Shown here one piece after another: positions 15,001-24,526 of a stretch of 64,000 nucleotides of DNA; the first letter of the stretch is position 1; the number at the start of each line of letters is the position of its first letter. A model generated the notes under the pieces. The model worked only from the letters and a program-made list of their open reading frames with translations. It had not been told where the DNA came from and did not search any database. Both the position numbers and the translations under genes were made by a program. The stretch is taken from assembly GCA_030770545.1 (NCBI GenBank), contig CM061102.1:4515501-4579500 (forward strand), written 5' to 3'. This DNA is from Macropodus opercularis. Lineage: Eukaryota > Chordata > Actinopteri > Anabantiformes > Osphronemidae.

Positions 15001-16096
15001 TGATGCCCTAACACGCTCTCTCGCTGTCTAGCAAATGGAATCGCTCGCTGTAAGTTCTCTCATTTCTTACCTGAGTTTCTCCGCTTCCCTAGTTTCCTCT
15101 GTAATTTTGTAGCACAACATTGCCAGTACTTGTGCATTATTTAGCGTTGCTGTGTCCATGTGTTCTGATACATTTTTGTTTAATGTCTTTTAGCAACTGG
15201 AGCTTTGTCAGAGGCTTTACAAGCTGCACTTCCAGCTCCTCCTGCTCTTTCAGTCCTACTGCTCACTTATTGGACAAGTTCATGCCATCAGTTCAGTGCC
15301 TGAGGTAAAAAAAAACAACACATCACTCACAGCCTTAACAGTCCATCTGTGGGAAATAAGAAATACATAAACATAAAACATGTCCACTACTAGGTGAATC
15401 ATGAGTGTACATATCAAATAATTAAATGCTTCTTTTGTGATCACATAAAAGCTCACAAACACTGATCATCTGTTTCCCTCCCACCTCGTAGCTGCTGAAC
15501 ATGTCTCGAGAGCTCACTGATCTAAAGACCAGCCTACAAGCAGCAGAGGCTGCTGTAGCCAGCGACCTGGAACACAAACACTTGGCCCACACTCATGCAC
15601 ACGCCACCCAGGTGGCAGCCATGGTTGTGCCCAGCTTCCCCACCTCAGAGGCAGCTGTGCAGGCCATACTTGAGTGCCTTAAGAACCACGAGTTCACCAA
15701 AGCTGTGCGCTATATACAGGAGTGCAGGTGAGTAACTATTCTTACATTTGTAACTGCAATTCATGCCACTGTTATTGGACATGATTTAACCAAAAATGTG
15801 TTTTTTTTCTAATCTTTTTCTCGTTATATATTTTCAGGAGGCAGTGGCCCAGCGGAGTGTTTGGTGGCAGCTCAGAGAGTGAGGTTCAGACATTGCTCAA
15901 TGTCTACTTTCGCCACCAGACGCTGGGCCAGACGGGCACCATTGCCCTGGTTGGTTCCCGCCAGGACCTCAGCCTGATCTGCTCAAAGCTGCTAGAACTC
16001 AATGGGGAGATCCGCGACATGATCCGCCGCGCCCAGGGTTACCGGGTCGTCACAACCTACCTCCCCGACTCCAGTGCCTCCGGGACCAGCCTCTGA
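1..16096 (+). CDS. fry: Furry homolog (FRY), C-terminal ~2291 residues, 5' end outside window
   Basis: Furry is a very large (about 3000 aa in mammals) HEAT/armadillo-like scaffold. In the known family it activates NDR/LATS-type kinases, binds microtubules and spindle poles and supports polarised growth. Here 48 coding exons join in frame to about 2291 residues plus stop, so roughly the first 700 residues lie upstream. Recognisable blocks include DLQWLVEWSARL near 570, YAWPYAFTRLQLLLPLVD near 750, NPDQSNLFNWAVDRC near 3350, NNTIQTMEELLFELQQ near 4870 and PLPMPVNGGCWAPLVDYL near 5940. The protein ends in DSSASGTSL. Its paralog FRYL is the main alternative; the neighbours zar1l, pds5b, kl and rfc3 favour FRY. 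One intron uses a GC donor (3736-3821) and two exons are only 9 and 18 nt. All other junctions read are GT-AG and keep frame. Confidence 0.93.
424..509 (+). repeat. Two-copy tandem duplication, period 43 bp, in a fry intron
   Basis: A T-run followed by ATATAATCCAAATTCCC and a GC-rich tail occurs at about 424-466 and again at about 467-509. The copies are nearly identical, with a small T-run length difference and one or two substitutions near the tail (GCGGCTG versus GCTGCTG). It lies between coding exons 322-408 and 541-800 and makes up most of that 132 bp intron, so it also supplies part of the pyrimidine tract. It looks like a recent local duplication. Confidence 0.85.
10129..10152 (+). repeat. 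(CTT)8 microsatellite forming a fry polypyrimidine tract
   Basis: Eight perfect CTT units end directly before the acceptor AAG at 10153-10155, which opens the exon at 10156. The repeat is therefore the polypyrimidine tract of this intron's 3' splice site. Confidence 0.9.
12173..12181 (+). CDS. fry: Candidate 9-nt microexon of fry (adds Glu-Leu-Gln)
   Basis: A long pyrimidine tract, then CCTAG, then nine bases GAGCTCCAG, then a strong donor GTAAGG. Both flanking exons end and start in phase 0 (11973 and 12589), so inclusion adds three residues, ELQ, between DGE and GESLDN without a frame change. The flanking exons splice in frame without it, so it is probably a cassette. The family sequence I remember reads DGE-GES directly in FRY, which suggests optional use. 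Confidence 0.6.
15032..15049 (+). CDS. fry: Candidate 18-nt microexon of fry (Gln-Met-Glu-Ser-Leu-Ala)
   Basis: Acceptor CGCTGTCTAG precedes 18 bases encoding QMESLA, followed by donor GTAAGT. Exons on both sides (14630-14713 and 15194-15304) are phase 0, so the six residues can be included or skipped in frame between DSEEK and QLELCQ. Confidence 0.65.
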
Positions 16097-17144
16097 CAGG
16101 AACCCAGGAGCCCCCCACCCCCTCCTTCCCCACCTGTACTTGCTCCATTACTGCAACCACAGACCCTTCCAAAACCGCCTCTGTGTCCCTCACTGCCTTC
16201 CCAGCCTGCTCTTGCAGAAGACTGCCAGCACCCTCACACTTGGCCCCTGCCTCCTCCTGTGTGTCTGCTGCCCCGGCTGATCAGCTCCAGACAGATACCT
16301 GCCCACCAACCTTCTCTGCACTAGGATCAGAACTATATTTAGGTCATGGCCCAGACAACTCTACGATGTCCTCATCCTCGCCCACTGCACACTCATACAC
16401 GTCTTCGTTTGATTTTCCCAAACCTCCAAACCTGTTCTCCATTCTCAGTTTCTCAAACACACCCGATTTTACACTGCCACACACAAAAGAGCCAAGAAGG
16501 AGTTATCCCAGAGAGAACACCAACCTTTATTATCCTTTCAGAGGACACTTATCTCGTAGTTCACCGCTATCTAATTCACAAAGCACCAAACAAACTCTTC
16601 CATCCAACGTGCTCCCAACGATAGCCTCTGAACCCAACTTACTTACACACACTGACACAAATGCATCACCCATTCCCCTGCTGGGCTCACATCTTCCCCA
16701 TTTCCCTCGCTCACCGTACAAACACTCAATCCATGACACAGTGTTAACACACGGCCCTGCCTCATGTTCAGCCCTCCCCCCTCCCCCATCTCATCCCACT
16801 GGTCCAGGAAAGCCTGCAGCATGGGGTTGTTGTTGCTCCCTTGGTGATGCTGCTGCGCCTTTATCTCACTACCTGGGGAAGGTGGGGCATGCCGCCCTGC
16901 CCCTACTGAAAGTAGGGGGGCTCCTGAATGCTGAACCGTCAGACGGTCAGACCTGAGACACAGACTTACCATGCCAGAGGACCTGTAGAGCAAAGACCTC
17001 TATGAATTCCTCACCTGAAACTAACCGCACCTGACCAACTTCTTGATCTGAAAAGGAGAAGGTGTGGAACTGGATAATACAAACTGCTGTATTCTTATAA
17101 AGGCGGCATCATGCGACTCCACCCGAGCGAGAGCGTCACTGTAA

Positions 17145-17150
17145 AATAAA
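17145..17150 (+). terminator. Polyadenylation signal AATAAA (fry, proximal)
   Basis: Exact AATAAA hexamer 1.05 kb after the fry stop codon. The cleavage site would be expected 10-30 bases further on. Confidence 0.6.
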
Positions 17151-18317
17151 TGTGCTCTTAGTCCCGCTTGATGCTTGTCATTGAAAATGTAATGTGTACT
17201 GCTTCCCCCCCAGAGGAAATCAAAACCTGATTGAACTTGACTATTGCTGCCTCCTTCAGGAATGATGCAGTTTGCTGGTAGTAGCACCACAGACTGAGAA
17301 AACTACCCGCGACAACATGTATTATCACTGGTAGAGTGTTTGCGATTGCACTAAATGGGGTTTGGGTATTTTTTAAGACGTGTTACAGAAAGGCAGTTAT
17401 GTTACTGTTTTAATTACTTAACTTTTACCAAGAAGGAAAAGCCAAACGCTGGAGTAACTTTTCTCTCCCATTGTGTCTACTGTATTGAGAGGGATCTGTG
17501 CAATGCATGACCCAGTGAATGCTTTCTGCTGTACACTAGTGTCCCTTTTACTCCCTAAACTGTCTGACCTCTCCAGACTGAAAGCCTGATTGACACGGAG
17601 CAGGTGCAGAATATTCAAACAGACCCCTTATGCTTTGTTCATATTTTGTGGCTGTGAACCAGCTTATCCTCTGACAGTAATCTCACCATATCTGTGTGCA
17701 GCGTACACTCCTGTGGCTGGTCGTAGCATCATTAGTGTGTGTACACAATGTAGATTTCCTCACTGTCCCACACTGTAACACTTTCACAATGTGTTTACAT
17801 GCCTAAAGGATGGTGCATGTTTGTGCTCTTGTGTTTGTACCGTTACGTATGGACACAACCACTGTAGCATTAGTTTGTGTGGTTTCTAGTTACCTGAAAT
17901 GCTGACATTCAGCTCATTGTTAAAATCTGTGCTACTACTGAAGTTGACACTTCCTTTCATTGGCTACTTCTGTGACTCTCCCTCCTTTTCTCCAACGGTT
18001 ACTTGCCCTTTTGCTGTACAAACATCTTTTTCCTATTTATATTTGATCAGCTATAAATCACTCATTTGACTTAGGTTTTATATGGATGTTTGTTCTCCAA
18101 CTGCCATGCATGCATCTGTGTACTGTATGGAGTGTTTGAAATATTTAACAAGAGTTTTATCTGAAAGATACATTTGTATGAGGTACAAAAGAGAGCTTTG
18201 AGCTCAAGGGTATGTTTTTCCCGTTGTGTGTGTGGGAGAATGTGTGTGCATGCCAAACAAATTGCACATTTTTAAAGCTTTTTAGATTAAGACTGTAGTT
18301 TTTTTCCTCCTCCACCT

Positions 18318-18325
18318 TGTAAATA
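18318..18325 (+). promoter_or_regulatory. Pumilio response element in distal fry 3'UTR
   Basis: Exact match TGTAAATA to the known PUM-binding consensus UGUANAUA. It is present only if the long 3'UTR form is made. A match this short can occur by chance. Confidence 0.35.
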
Positions 18326-18554
18326 CTTTTACAGCCTTTGTGAAGTTGTTTTCAGTTGAAGCTCTGTACAAGTCTGTGTCAAAGTAAAGACATATCAAAT
18401 TATGTGCATGTCACGCAGCTTGGTTTTGATACACATTATACAACTAAAGATGCCGCAGTATACCAACCGTTCAGTAAGGACAAATGCAAACAATAGGACC
18501 ATTCACATGCAAATTCAATATAAAGAATTCCGATACGTTTTTAAATGCAGCATT

Positions 18555-18843
18555 TCGTTAACTTTATTTCTTCTTACAAAAATAGTTTTAATTTATAGCA
18601 AAGCACCAGAATTGTCAGGGAAACATTTTGTTCTTTATAAGAAGAAGTCAATGCAAACAATGCAGAGATTCACCCCTCCTCAACTTGCTGGTTGGAGAAT
18701 AAATTCATCTCTAACCAGGTCCACTGCTGGAGGCAACTTCTGTGTTGTGTGTGTGTGTGTGCGTGTGCGCGCGCGCACAGACTTCATTTTAAGTATACGT
18801 GGGGAATTGGTGACACCAGACCAGAACAAACACCCTGTTCAGC
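18555..18843 (-). other. zar1l: zar1l 3'UTR
   Basis: On the minus strand an AATAAA lies near 18560 (read on the plus strand as TTTATT within CTTTATTTC), about 280 bases after the zar1l stop. The fry and zar1l 3' ends converge and are separated by roughly 150 bases. Confidence 0.6.
18746..18777 (+). repeat. Alternating purine-pyrimidine tract, TG then CG
   Basis: A TG run passes into TGCGCGCGCGCA inside the zar1l 3'UTR. Alternating CG/TG tracts of this type are known to be prone to Z-DNA; whether this one adopts it is unknown. Confidence 0.8.
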
Positions 18844-20229
18844 TCAGACGATGTACTTGAAGCTGTAGGTGGCATCGCAGGACAGCCTCATACCCTTACA
18901 GCGACAGCACAGGTCCTGGCGGTGAGGCCTCTTCATGTTAATGTGTCTCTGCTTCTTCTCACAGCTGCAGCAGGTCTGAGAGCAACCCTGATGCAGCACA
19001 AACGAGACAGTCAGGTGAAGGAAAGACCCAGGAAGGGGGGAATATTTTAGAGACACTAGGTGTCAGCTTTCAACAACATGCGTGTACATGTACCTTGCAG
19101 AGGATTGGCTCCACTCTGTAGGGGTTAAACCCCACCTGACACTTCCGGCAGAGCTGCTTGTAGTACACCTGACAAGGCGAAAGCTAATTATTCTGAATTG
19201 GTATTGATGAGTGGTTGGTTAAACCTCACAGCAACAAGCATCCACTTACCTTACTCGTACCAGAGATGCACCACACATAAGCACTCTCCCACCGGATGTT
19301 GCACTGTTTGCAGTGGAAAAAGCCATATCTCTGCTCCAAGAACTACAATTTGAGGGAGAGAGAAGGTTATGGTTTAGGTGGGCAGTAATTCTCTTAATAC
19401 AACACAAAGTCCAAGTCTAAAGTAATGTTCAGACAGAGCAACGCTGAAGTTTTACTGCTCTGATCCAAGCGCTTCAGTTGCACACATGAAACCTTCTGTA
19501 CAAAGACTAACTGCACTAACTCTATATAGAACAGTGTCCATGGCTGGACTGGCGTGGACCAAACTTTGGTCTTCACAACTTGTCATTAGTTAACACGTGT
19601 GAACACGGCGGGGGTTCTCTTTAGCCTTGGTCAACGCAGCAACCCACCTGGAAGTTGGAGCCCTTTGAAGCCTGGTGGAAAGTCGGCTTCAAGTCCTTCG
19701 CCATATCGCTATAATCCGCCTCTGCGTCCTTGTCAGACTCCTCTTGCTCCGTAGCTTCGTCTTCTCCTTTAATTTCAGCGGCATCGTTGAGTTTCTTCAG
19801 GAAAACTCTGCGGTCAAACACCGGCGAATAGATGGAGACGGGCCTGAGGAAGCGCAGGTTGCTGACTGGCGGCGTGTTGCAAAGCGCCTTCCCGTCCTGT
19901 CTGGACACATCCGGGCTCCTGGGGGACTTGATGGACTCGGGATGGTCGCCTTCCAGGCCGAACAGCGTCTTGGGACCCAGTGAGCACTGAACGGTTTTAT
20001 CCACCTTGGCGTTCACCTGCACGCCGCACTCTTTGGTGCTTGCCTTCTTGAGAGGAGGGGGCAAACTGGGGTTGACTTGGGAGAGGATGGCCTTGCAGAG
20101 CTCCAGGTAGTTGAGGCCCTGGGGCGTCATGAAGCGGCCCTCTCGCTTTCCCCAGCCCGGAGCCGGGGGAGCACAGACCGGATTGCCGTAGACGTTGATA
20201 GGGGGAAACGTGGACAGGAACCCCTCCAT
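18844..20229 (-). CDS. zar1l: Zygote arrest protein 1-like (ZAR1L)
   Basis: ZAR1 and ZAR1L are oocyte RNA-binding proteins that control maternal mRNA translation and storage. Four exons read on the minus strand: 20229-19648, 19342-19250, 19168-19094, 18987-18844, all phase 0, giving 297 aa. The N-terminus MEGFLSTFPPINVYGNP has the short conserved N-terminal motif of the family. The middle is acidic and low in complexity. The C-terminal third is a cysteine-rich zinc-binding domain with FHCKQC, LCRKCQ, SQTCCSCEKK and DLCCRCKG. I chose the start at 20229 because it matches the family N-terminus; an in-frame ATG at 20382 would add 51 residues. FRY adjacency favours ZAR1L over ZAR1, although the paralogous FRYL-ZAR1 pair has the same arrangement. 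Confidence 0.9.
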
Positions 20230-21450
20230 CCTGGAGCCATGAAACTTGTGCAGATGCGCCTCGCTCTCATTTATCCAGTTGCCTTCATTGAGTTCTGATT
20301 GGTTAATTGAACCCAGGAGCGCGCAGACTCTGATTGAGCCGCCATAACATACGAAATATAAGTAGAATATAATATTTGCCAATTATTGCCCACTGTTGCT
20401 GAGTATTAGTGCATGTTTTATTTGCTGGATTAGATTGAAAAGCTAAACTTCTAACTTTAATTGTTTTATTTTATGTCACCATAAAATATGGCAAACTGCA
20501 TTACACAGTGTGGCGCTTTAGAGTTCGGCCGTGCAACAATGAAGCTTTATACTGGAGCTCCCCCTATAGCTCATCCTGACATTAGAAAACAAGACAAACC
20601 AACCATGTTTTTCTTTCAGTTTGACTTTCAGTGAACCAGTTTGGCAAGACTGGCATGCATTCGAAAACGTGTGTGCTTTTATTAAGGAAAATTAGCTGCA
20701 TCCGAAAATGCAGCAATGACTATGAATGTGTAACAGATGTGATGCCACTGGGACATTTCATACACATTAACAGGAAAGTAAATGGGGAAATGAGCGACTC
20801 CATAATAGCCCAAATGATATCTGAATAGAGGCTGGCTTCTAAGAAAGCCTTCAACAAAGATGAATAACACTAATGAGCTGCAAATCCACGCAGAAAAGAA
20901 CATGAATGTCAATCTAATGAGCAAATTATATTGTTTCATTTAAATGCATAATTTTCACTTGAACCCCGTCATTTGAAAGATAGTGCGCTGCTGCATTCAC
21001 GTGTCCTCGGAACACGTGGATTTCTGTTTTAGCGCTGAGCGAAGGCAATGACGCATTAAATATCAATCAATCGGTGTATATGGCACTTAAAAAGTTGTGA
21101 AATATAAAATATTAATAAATAAGATGGATTTAATTTGTTTATGTGTTCATTAAATGCCTTTCAGCAAAAAGAAGCATGAGTAGGTTTGCTACTTCAGTGT
21201 TAAGTTGTCAATTTTTGAAGATACTTTTTCACGCAGTTACTATTGTTGGAAAAACAATATATCCACAATTCAATATTTGTACGTAGTTGCAGAAATGGAA
21301 GAAATTGGGAGAAATGTTGCGCGTCCATGACGTGCATGGGTGGTCCGAGCATCCCGTGAAGGGCCCAGCAGACCTACACGGAGTCGCTCCATAGGTGGCG
21401 CTGCGCACTCACTGATGGTTTGTGCCCACGGGCACTGAATCTATACATAT
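20230..21450. other. Divergent zar1l / pds5b intergenic region
   Basis: About 1.2 kb between the zar1l start codon and the inferred pds5b first exon, which are transcribed away from each other. The zar1l-proximal part is AT-rich; the last 150 bases before 21450 are GC-richer and promoter-like. I find no coding exons. In mammals this position next to ZAR1L is occupied by BRCA2. Confidence 0.6.
20298..20302 (-). promoter_or_regulatory. CCAAT box upstream of zar1l
   Basis: Minus-strand AACCAATCAG, about 70 bases before the chosen start codon. It is a plausible NF-Y site in the promoter or 5'UTR; the transcription start is unknown. Confidence 0.3.
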
Positions 21451-21454
21451 TGGC

Positions 21455-21464
21455 GCCATTTTGG
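21455..21464 (+). promoter_or_regulatory. YY1-type core promoter motif of pds5b
   Basis: GCCATTTTGG matches the known YY1 core GCCATNTT, which often sits at or just downstream of the start site of TATA-less housekeeping genes. Its place just before the GTAAGA donor fits a pds5b start site. Confidence 0.5.
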
Positions 21465-21525
21465 AGCGAGGAGGGGGAAGAGAGTCGCAGAGGAGGATAC
21501 GATTGATCACAATTCACCGTAACAG
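21455..21525 (+). other. pds5b: pds5b non-coding first exon (inferred)
   Basis: A GC-rich stretch ends in AACAG|GTAAGA, a strong donor at 21526, and the first coding exon's acceptor lies at 26283. The 5' boundary is a guess based on the YY1-like motif and composition. No start codon is needed here, since translation begins at 26304. Confidence 0.55.
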
Positions 21526-24306
21526 GTAAGAAAAATCTACAAATAAGCAAATTATTTTGTAGGGGATGTAGCGATATTCTCAGACTCCGTTAAGAAAACT
21601 GAAGTATATCGCGGGATGTATCTGCAGAGCAGCCAGGTTTCCAGCGCCAAGAGGCGGAATGCAGCCCGCCTTGTTCGCTTGTGTTCTCGGCAGCCGTGTC
21701 CCGATTCACAGCGCTGGTTGTCCAGGTCCTGCAGGCGCAAAATGGTTAGCTAGTGAAACACTAGCCCATTCGCCAGGCTCGGTGTTCAGCTGCTTGGTAG
21801 CACAGTGGCTCTTCTTGGTTGTCTGTCCGGGCTCCGCGAGGCAATATAACGGTAGTTAGCCGGGCTGTTTTGTTCAGTGCAGCGTTACTATCTCCGTCCT
21901 CTGTCACTGAGATTGCTGCTGCTAACGTTAGCACGCTATGCTAGCTGCTAGCCGCTAGAAAGACGTGCATACCAGCTAGCTAACGGTAGCTAGCACGATT
22001 AGCTATGGTCAACGTTACAGCAACAAGCCATCCCAGCCACAACAATAAGAACCTCCATCCATTAAGTATTTTATGAAGTCGCGTTAAGTTTACTGGGGCT
22101 TAATTGCGACGCTAATTGTTATCCGACGGCCACTGCGGTGCAGCATATTTTCCTTGTGATGAGCCGTTTCTTTTATTGCTTGGACACCGTGACTGGTGTA
22201 TTTATTGCCGTATTGGCTGCTTAGCTCACACGCGTTCACTTGCAGTGAGCGGAGCCCTTTGCTTTTTCTAATGAAAGCTACGCGTCATTGCAGCATCTCC
22301 ACGGTTATTGTTGTTCATGTAATCTCTGCAAGCTACCAGGAGGTTTTGCGTCAACAGTGGCGGTAATTAAACCCTGGAAGCCAGGCGGACGTCGTTTTAC
22401 AAACTATGTGAGTGCATTTGTTGTGACAGCGAGCAACCTGGGATGATTGAGTCGCTGCACCATGACCACCGTGGATGGCCCACTGCTCGGTGTCACAGAC
22501 AACTTTGATTAAAAACGAATTTTATATTACACAGGCAAGTAGAATGACTGGGTTGCAGCATTAGTAGTTTCCCTGTTAAAACGTCCTTTCCCCAAATCAC
22601 ATATATGGATTTGACTGATTTTAAGGTTCTGGTTTTTTGTATCAGGGTTCTTACCTATAATTAAAAAAAAAACAAACTCTTCTGGGTGATGCATTCTGGA
22701 GCAGCTTTTCATTGCAGTTGATAAAGACAACTGGAAGGAAGTTTAATACTATTTATACACATCTGTCGCCCACAGAGGGCTATTTCATTGACTGGGCAGT
22801 GGACTATTTAGCTTCCTCTGAGAAGGACCTCCCATGATGGAAAGCAGTCTTCTTTATCCCATTTGCAGTTATTAGTACTGCAGTTAATATTTAAGATTTA
22901 GGTGAAGGACTAAAGGCAACTTAAAAAAACGAAACAAGGCATGAAGATGTATTTCTGAAAATGGACGCCACATGTCATGCTTTGTGAAGTGAATGGGGAG
23001 TGTATTTGTTTTGACAAGCATCATCCTGTATTTTTGGTAATTGTGTCATTTTTTTTACTACATGGATTTGTCATCCCCTTCACTGGTTTTAAGAAGTATT
23101 TGTCTGTATAATCAGATGTTTCATGATTTTGGTTGAGGGAGAGTTGCTTCTTTGTTCTATCACACAATTTGTGCTATTCATGATAACTTTCATAAAAAGC
23201 CGAATTAGATGAAATCCTTAAATTCGCAGTGACCAGAAATTGCTGTGGTACATCTTGCACTCATTTTCGTCTTGTTGAAAATAGTTTTGGACAAAATCAA
23301 AATTAGTGTTTCAGGAACCACTTTCAAGCAGTTATGGCTGAAGTAATGTTTGTTTTTTAATTATTATTAGTATTAGTAATAGTATAATTTTTTTTACCTC
23401 TTGCAGATTTCAGCTCTTCATCCTCTCATTTACTGATAGAAAGGGAAAACAAATTCTGGTTGCAAAACCAATGGTAGTTGTTAGTTTCCCTTATGTCTGC
23501 AGAGTACAAAACACGTTTATTGCATATTGACTCCTACTACATATGACTCAGCAGTGTTGTCTGTGTGTGGATGAAATGTAATATGGCTTTTCTTTGCTGT
23601 GTGACTTCTTTGAAGGTTTTATCCAGCTTTACGGTTTCATTCTCATAAATGTTCAGCTTATTTCAATCCCTCCTTTGGTGCTTCATTGTTTTATGTTTTC
23701 TCTGGTTCATATTTGGCAGCTGCATGCCATTTCATCTCGTTTCATCTTGGGAAAGCTGAGTTATTTGCCAGCGCTTCAATGTGCAACCTTTTCCCCCTCA
23801 ATTTGTTTGTAGCAGCGTCAGTATGGAGGTCACAGAGTTCACCATTACTATGAACTGGTGTCCAGTTTTCTCTCTTTCACTCTGATTGCACACTAAAACC
23901 AAGGGTTAGATTAGAATAGGTGAAAATGGTTTGCATGTTACTTCTGGCAGCTGTGTTAAAAAGCTAAAGTAGGGACAACAGACACAGAATGTGTTCTACT
24001 GAGATAACCGTGAGTGTAAAGTAGCACATTTAAGAGCTTTTGGGTAGAGTAAATCTTACCCATGTGTGATTATGTGCCGCTCATTCCTGTTTTAGTATTT
24101 AGAATTAAAATTTCCCTGGTGGATAGTACCCAGGCAGAGTCCATAGGTCAAGAAATATTCTGCTCTGATTGGCTGCAAGGGCTCTCTGTGTGTTGGTGTG
24201 GTAGACACAGAGATGGACTCACATTTGGCAGCAGCTGTGGGTAGAAAAGAAGGTCAGCATAAAGCAGTTTGGCAGTCTGCCAGTGTCCAGTGTGTGTGTG
24301 TCTGGC

Positions 24307-24308
<2 letters not shown>

Positions 24309-24356
<48 letters not shown>
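24309..24356 (+). repeat. (TG)24 microsatellite
   Basis: Uninterrupted dinucleotide repeat in pds5b intron 1, with shorter TG runs just upstream near 24290. Confidence 0.95.
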
Positions 24357-24359
<3 letters not shown>

Positions 24360-24508
24360 ATAAAATCTCAAGGGCAGCTAGAGAACATTGTTTGTTATAA
24401 TCACAAACTCAGTCTTCCAGCCTGGCTGCTAATTCAAACCTAGCATTTTTATGGGACTACTGTCTTACATTTCTTGTAATAAGTCACAATCAAGATAGTA
24501 ATTATGTG

Positions 24509-24526
24509 TATATATATATATATATA
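24509..24526 (+). repeat. (TA)9 microsatellite
   Basis: Uninterrupted TA repeat in pds5b intron 1, about 150 bases after the TG run. Confidence 0.9.

Larger units (their letters stand above)
1..16096 (+). other. fry: Exon map of fry (48 coding exons)
   Basis: Coding segments read from splice signals and frame: 1-51, 322-408, 541-800, 921-1110, 1246-1370, 1945-2002, 2312-2403, 2519-2691, 2844-3004, 3094-3204, 3300-3454, 3636-3735, 3822-3993, 4188-4438, 4528-4674, 4842-5010, 5117-5207, 5317-5387, 5874-6024, 6683-6786, 7515-7606, 7756-7849, 7975-8194, 8385-8506, 8724-8911, 8990-9084, 9192-9390, 9483-9704, 9858-10056, 10156-10253, 10404-10574, 10702-10842, 10927-11112, 11187-11351, 11523-11597, 11803-11973, 12173-12181, 12589-12783, 12868-13005, 13093-13307, 13802-14006, 14157-14306, 14447-14545, 14630-14713, 15032-15049, 15194-15304, 15492-15727, 15838-16096. 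The lengths sum to 6876 nt, a multiple of three, with phases matching at every junction. The least certain are the partial first exon and the two microexons. Introns above 300 bp (for example 6025-6682, 6787-7514, 13308-13801) hold nothing I can identify. Confidence 0.85.
16097..18400 (+). other. fry: fry 3'UTR
   Basis: Sequence after the fry stop. A canonical AATAAA at 17145-17150 allows a short form of about 1.07 kb. A weaker AGTAAA at 18383-18388 allows a form of about 2.3 kb. The first 860 bases are C-rich and lack stops in one frame (see findings). A perfect Pumilio-type element TGTAAATA is at 18318-18325. No other gene is visible. Confidence 0.7.

Noticed and set aside
18402..18860. 152-codon plus-strand frame across the zar1l 3' end
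   Set aside because: It lies over the zar1l 3'UTR and a TG/CG repeat, with no motif or splice support.
20230..20382. Upstream in-frame ATG that would extend zar1l by 51 residues
   Set aside because: The added sequence is hydrophobic and unlike the family N-terminus, whereas the start at 20229 matches it.
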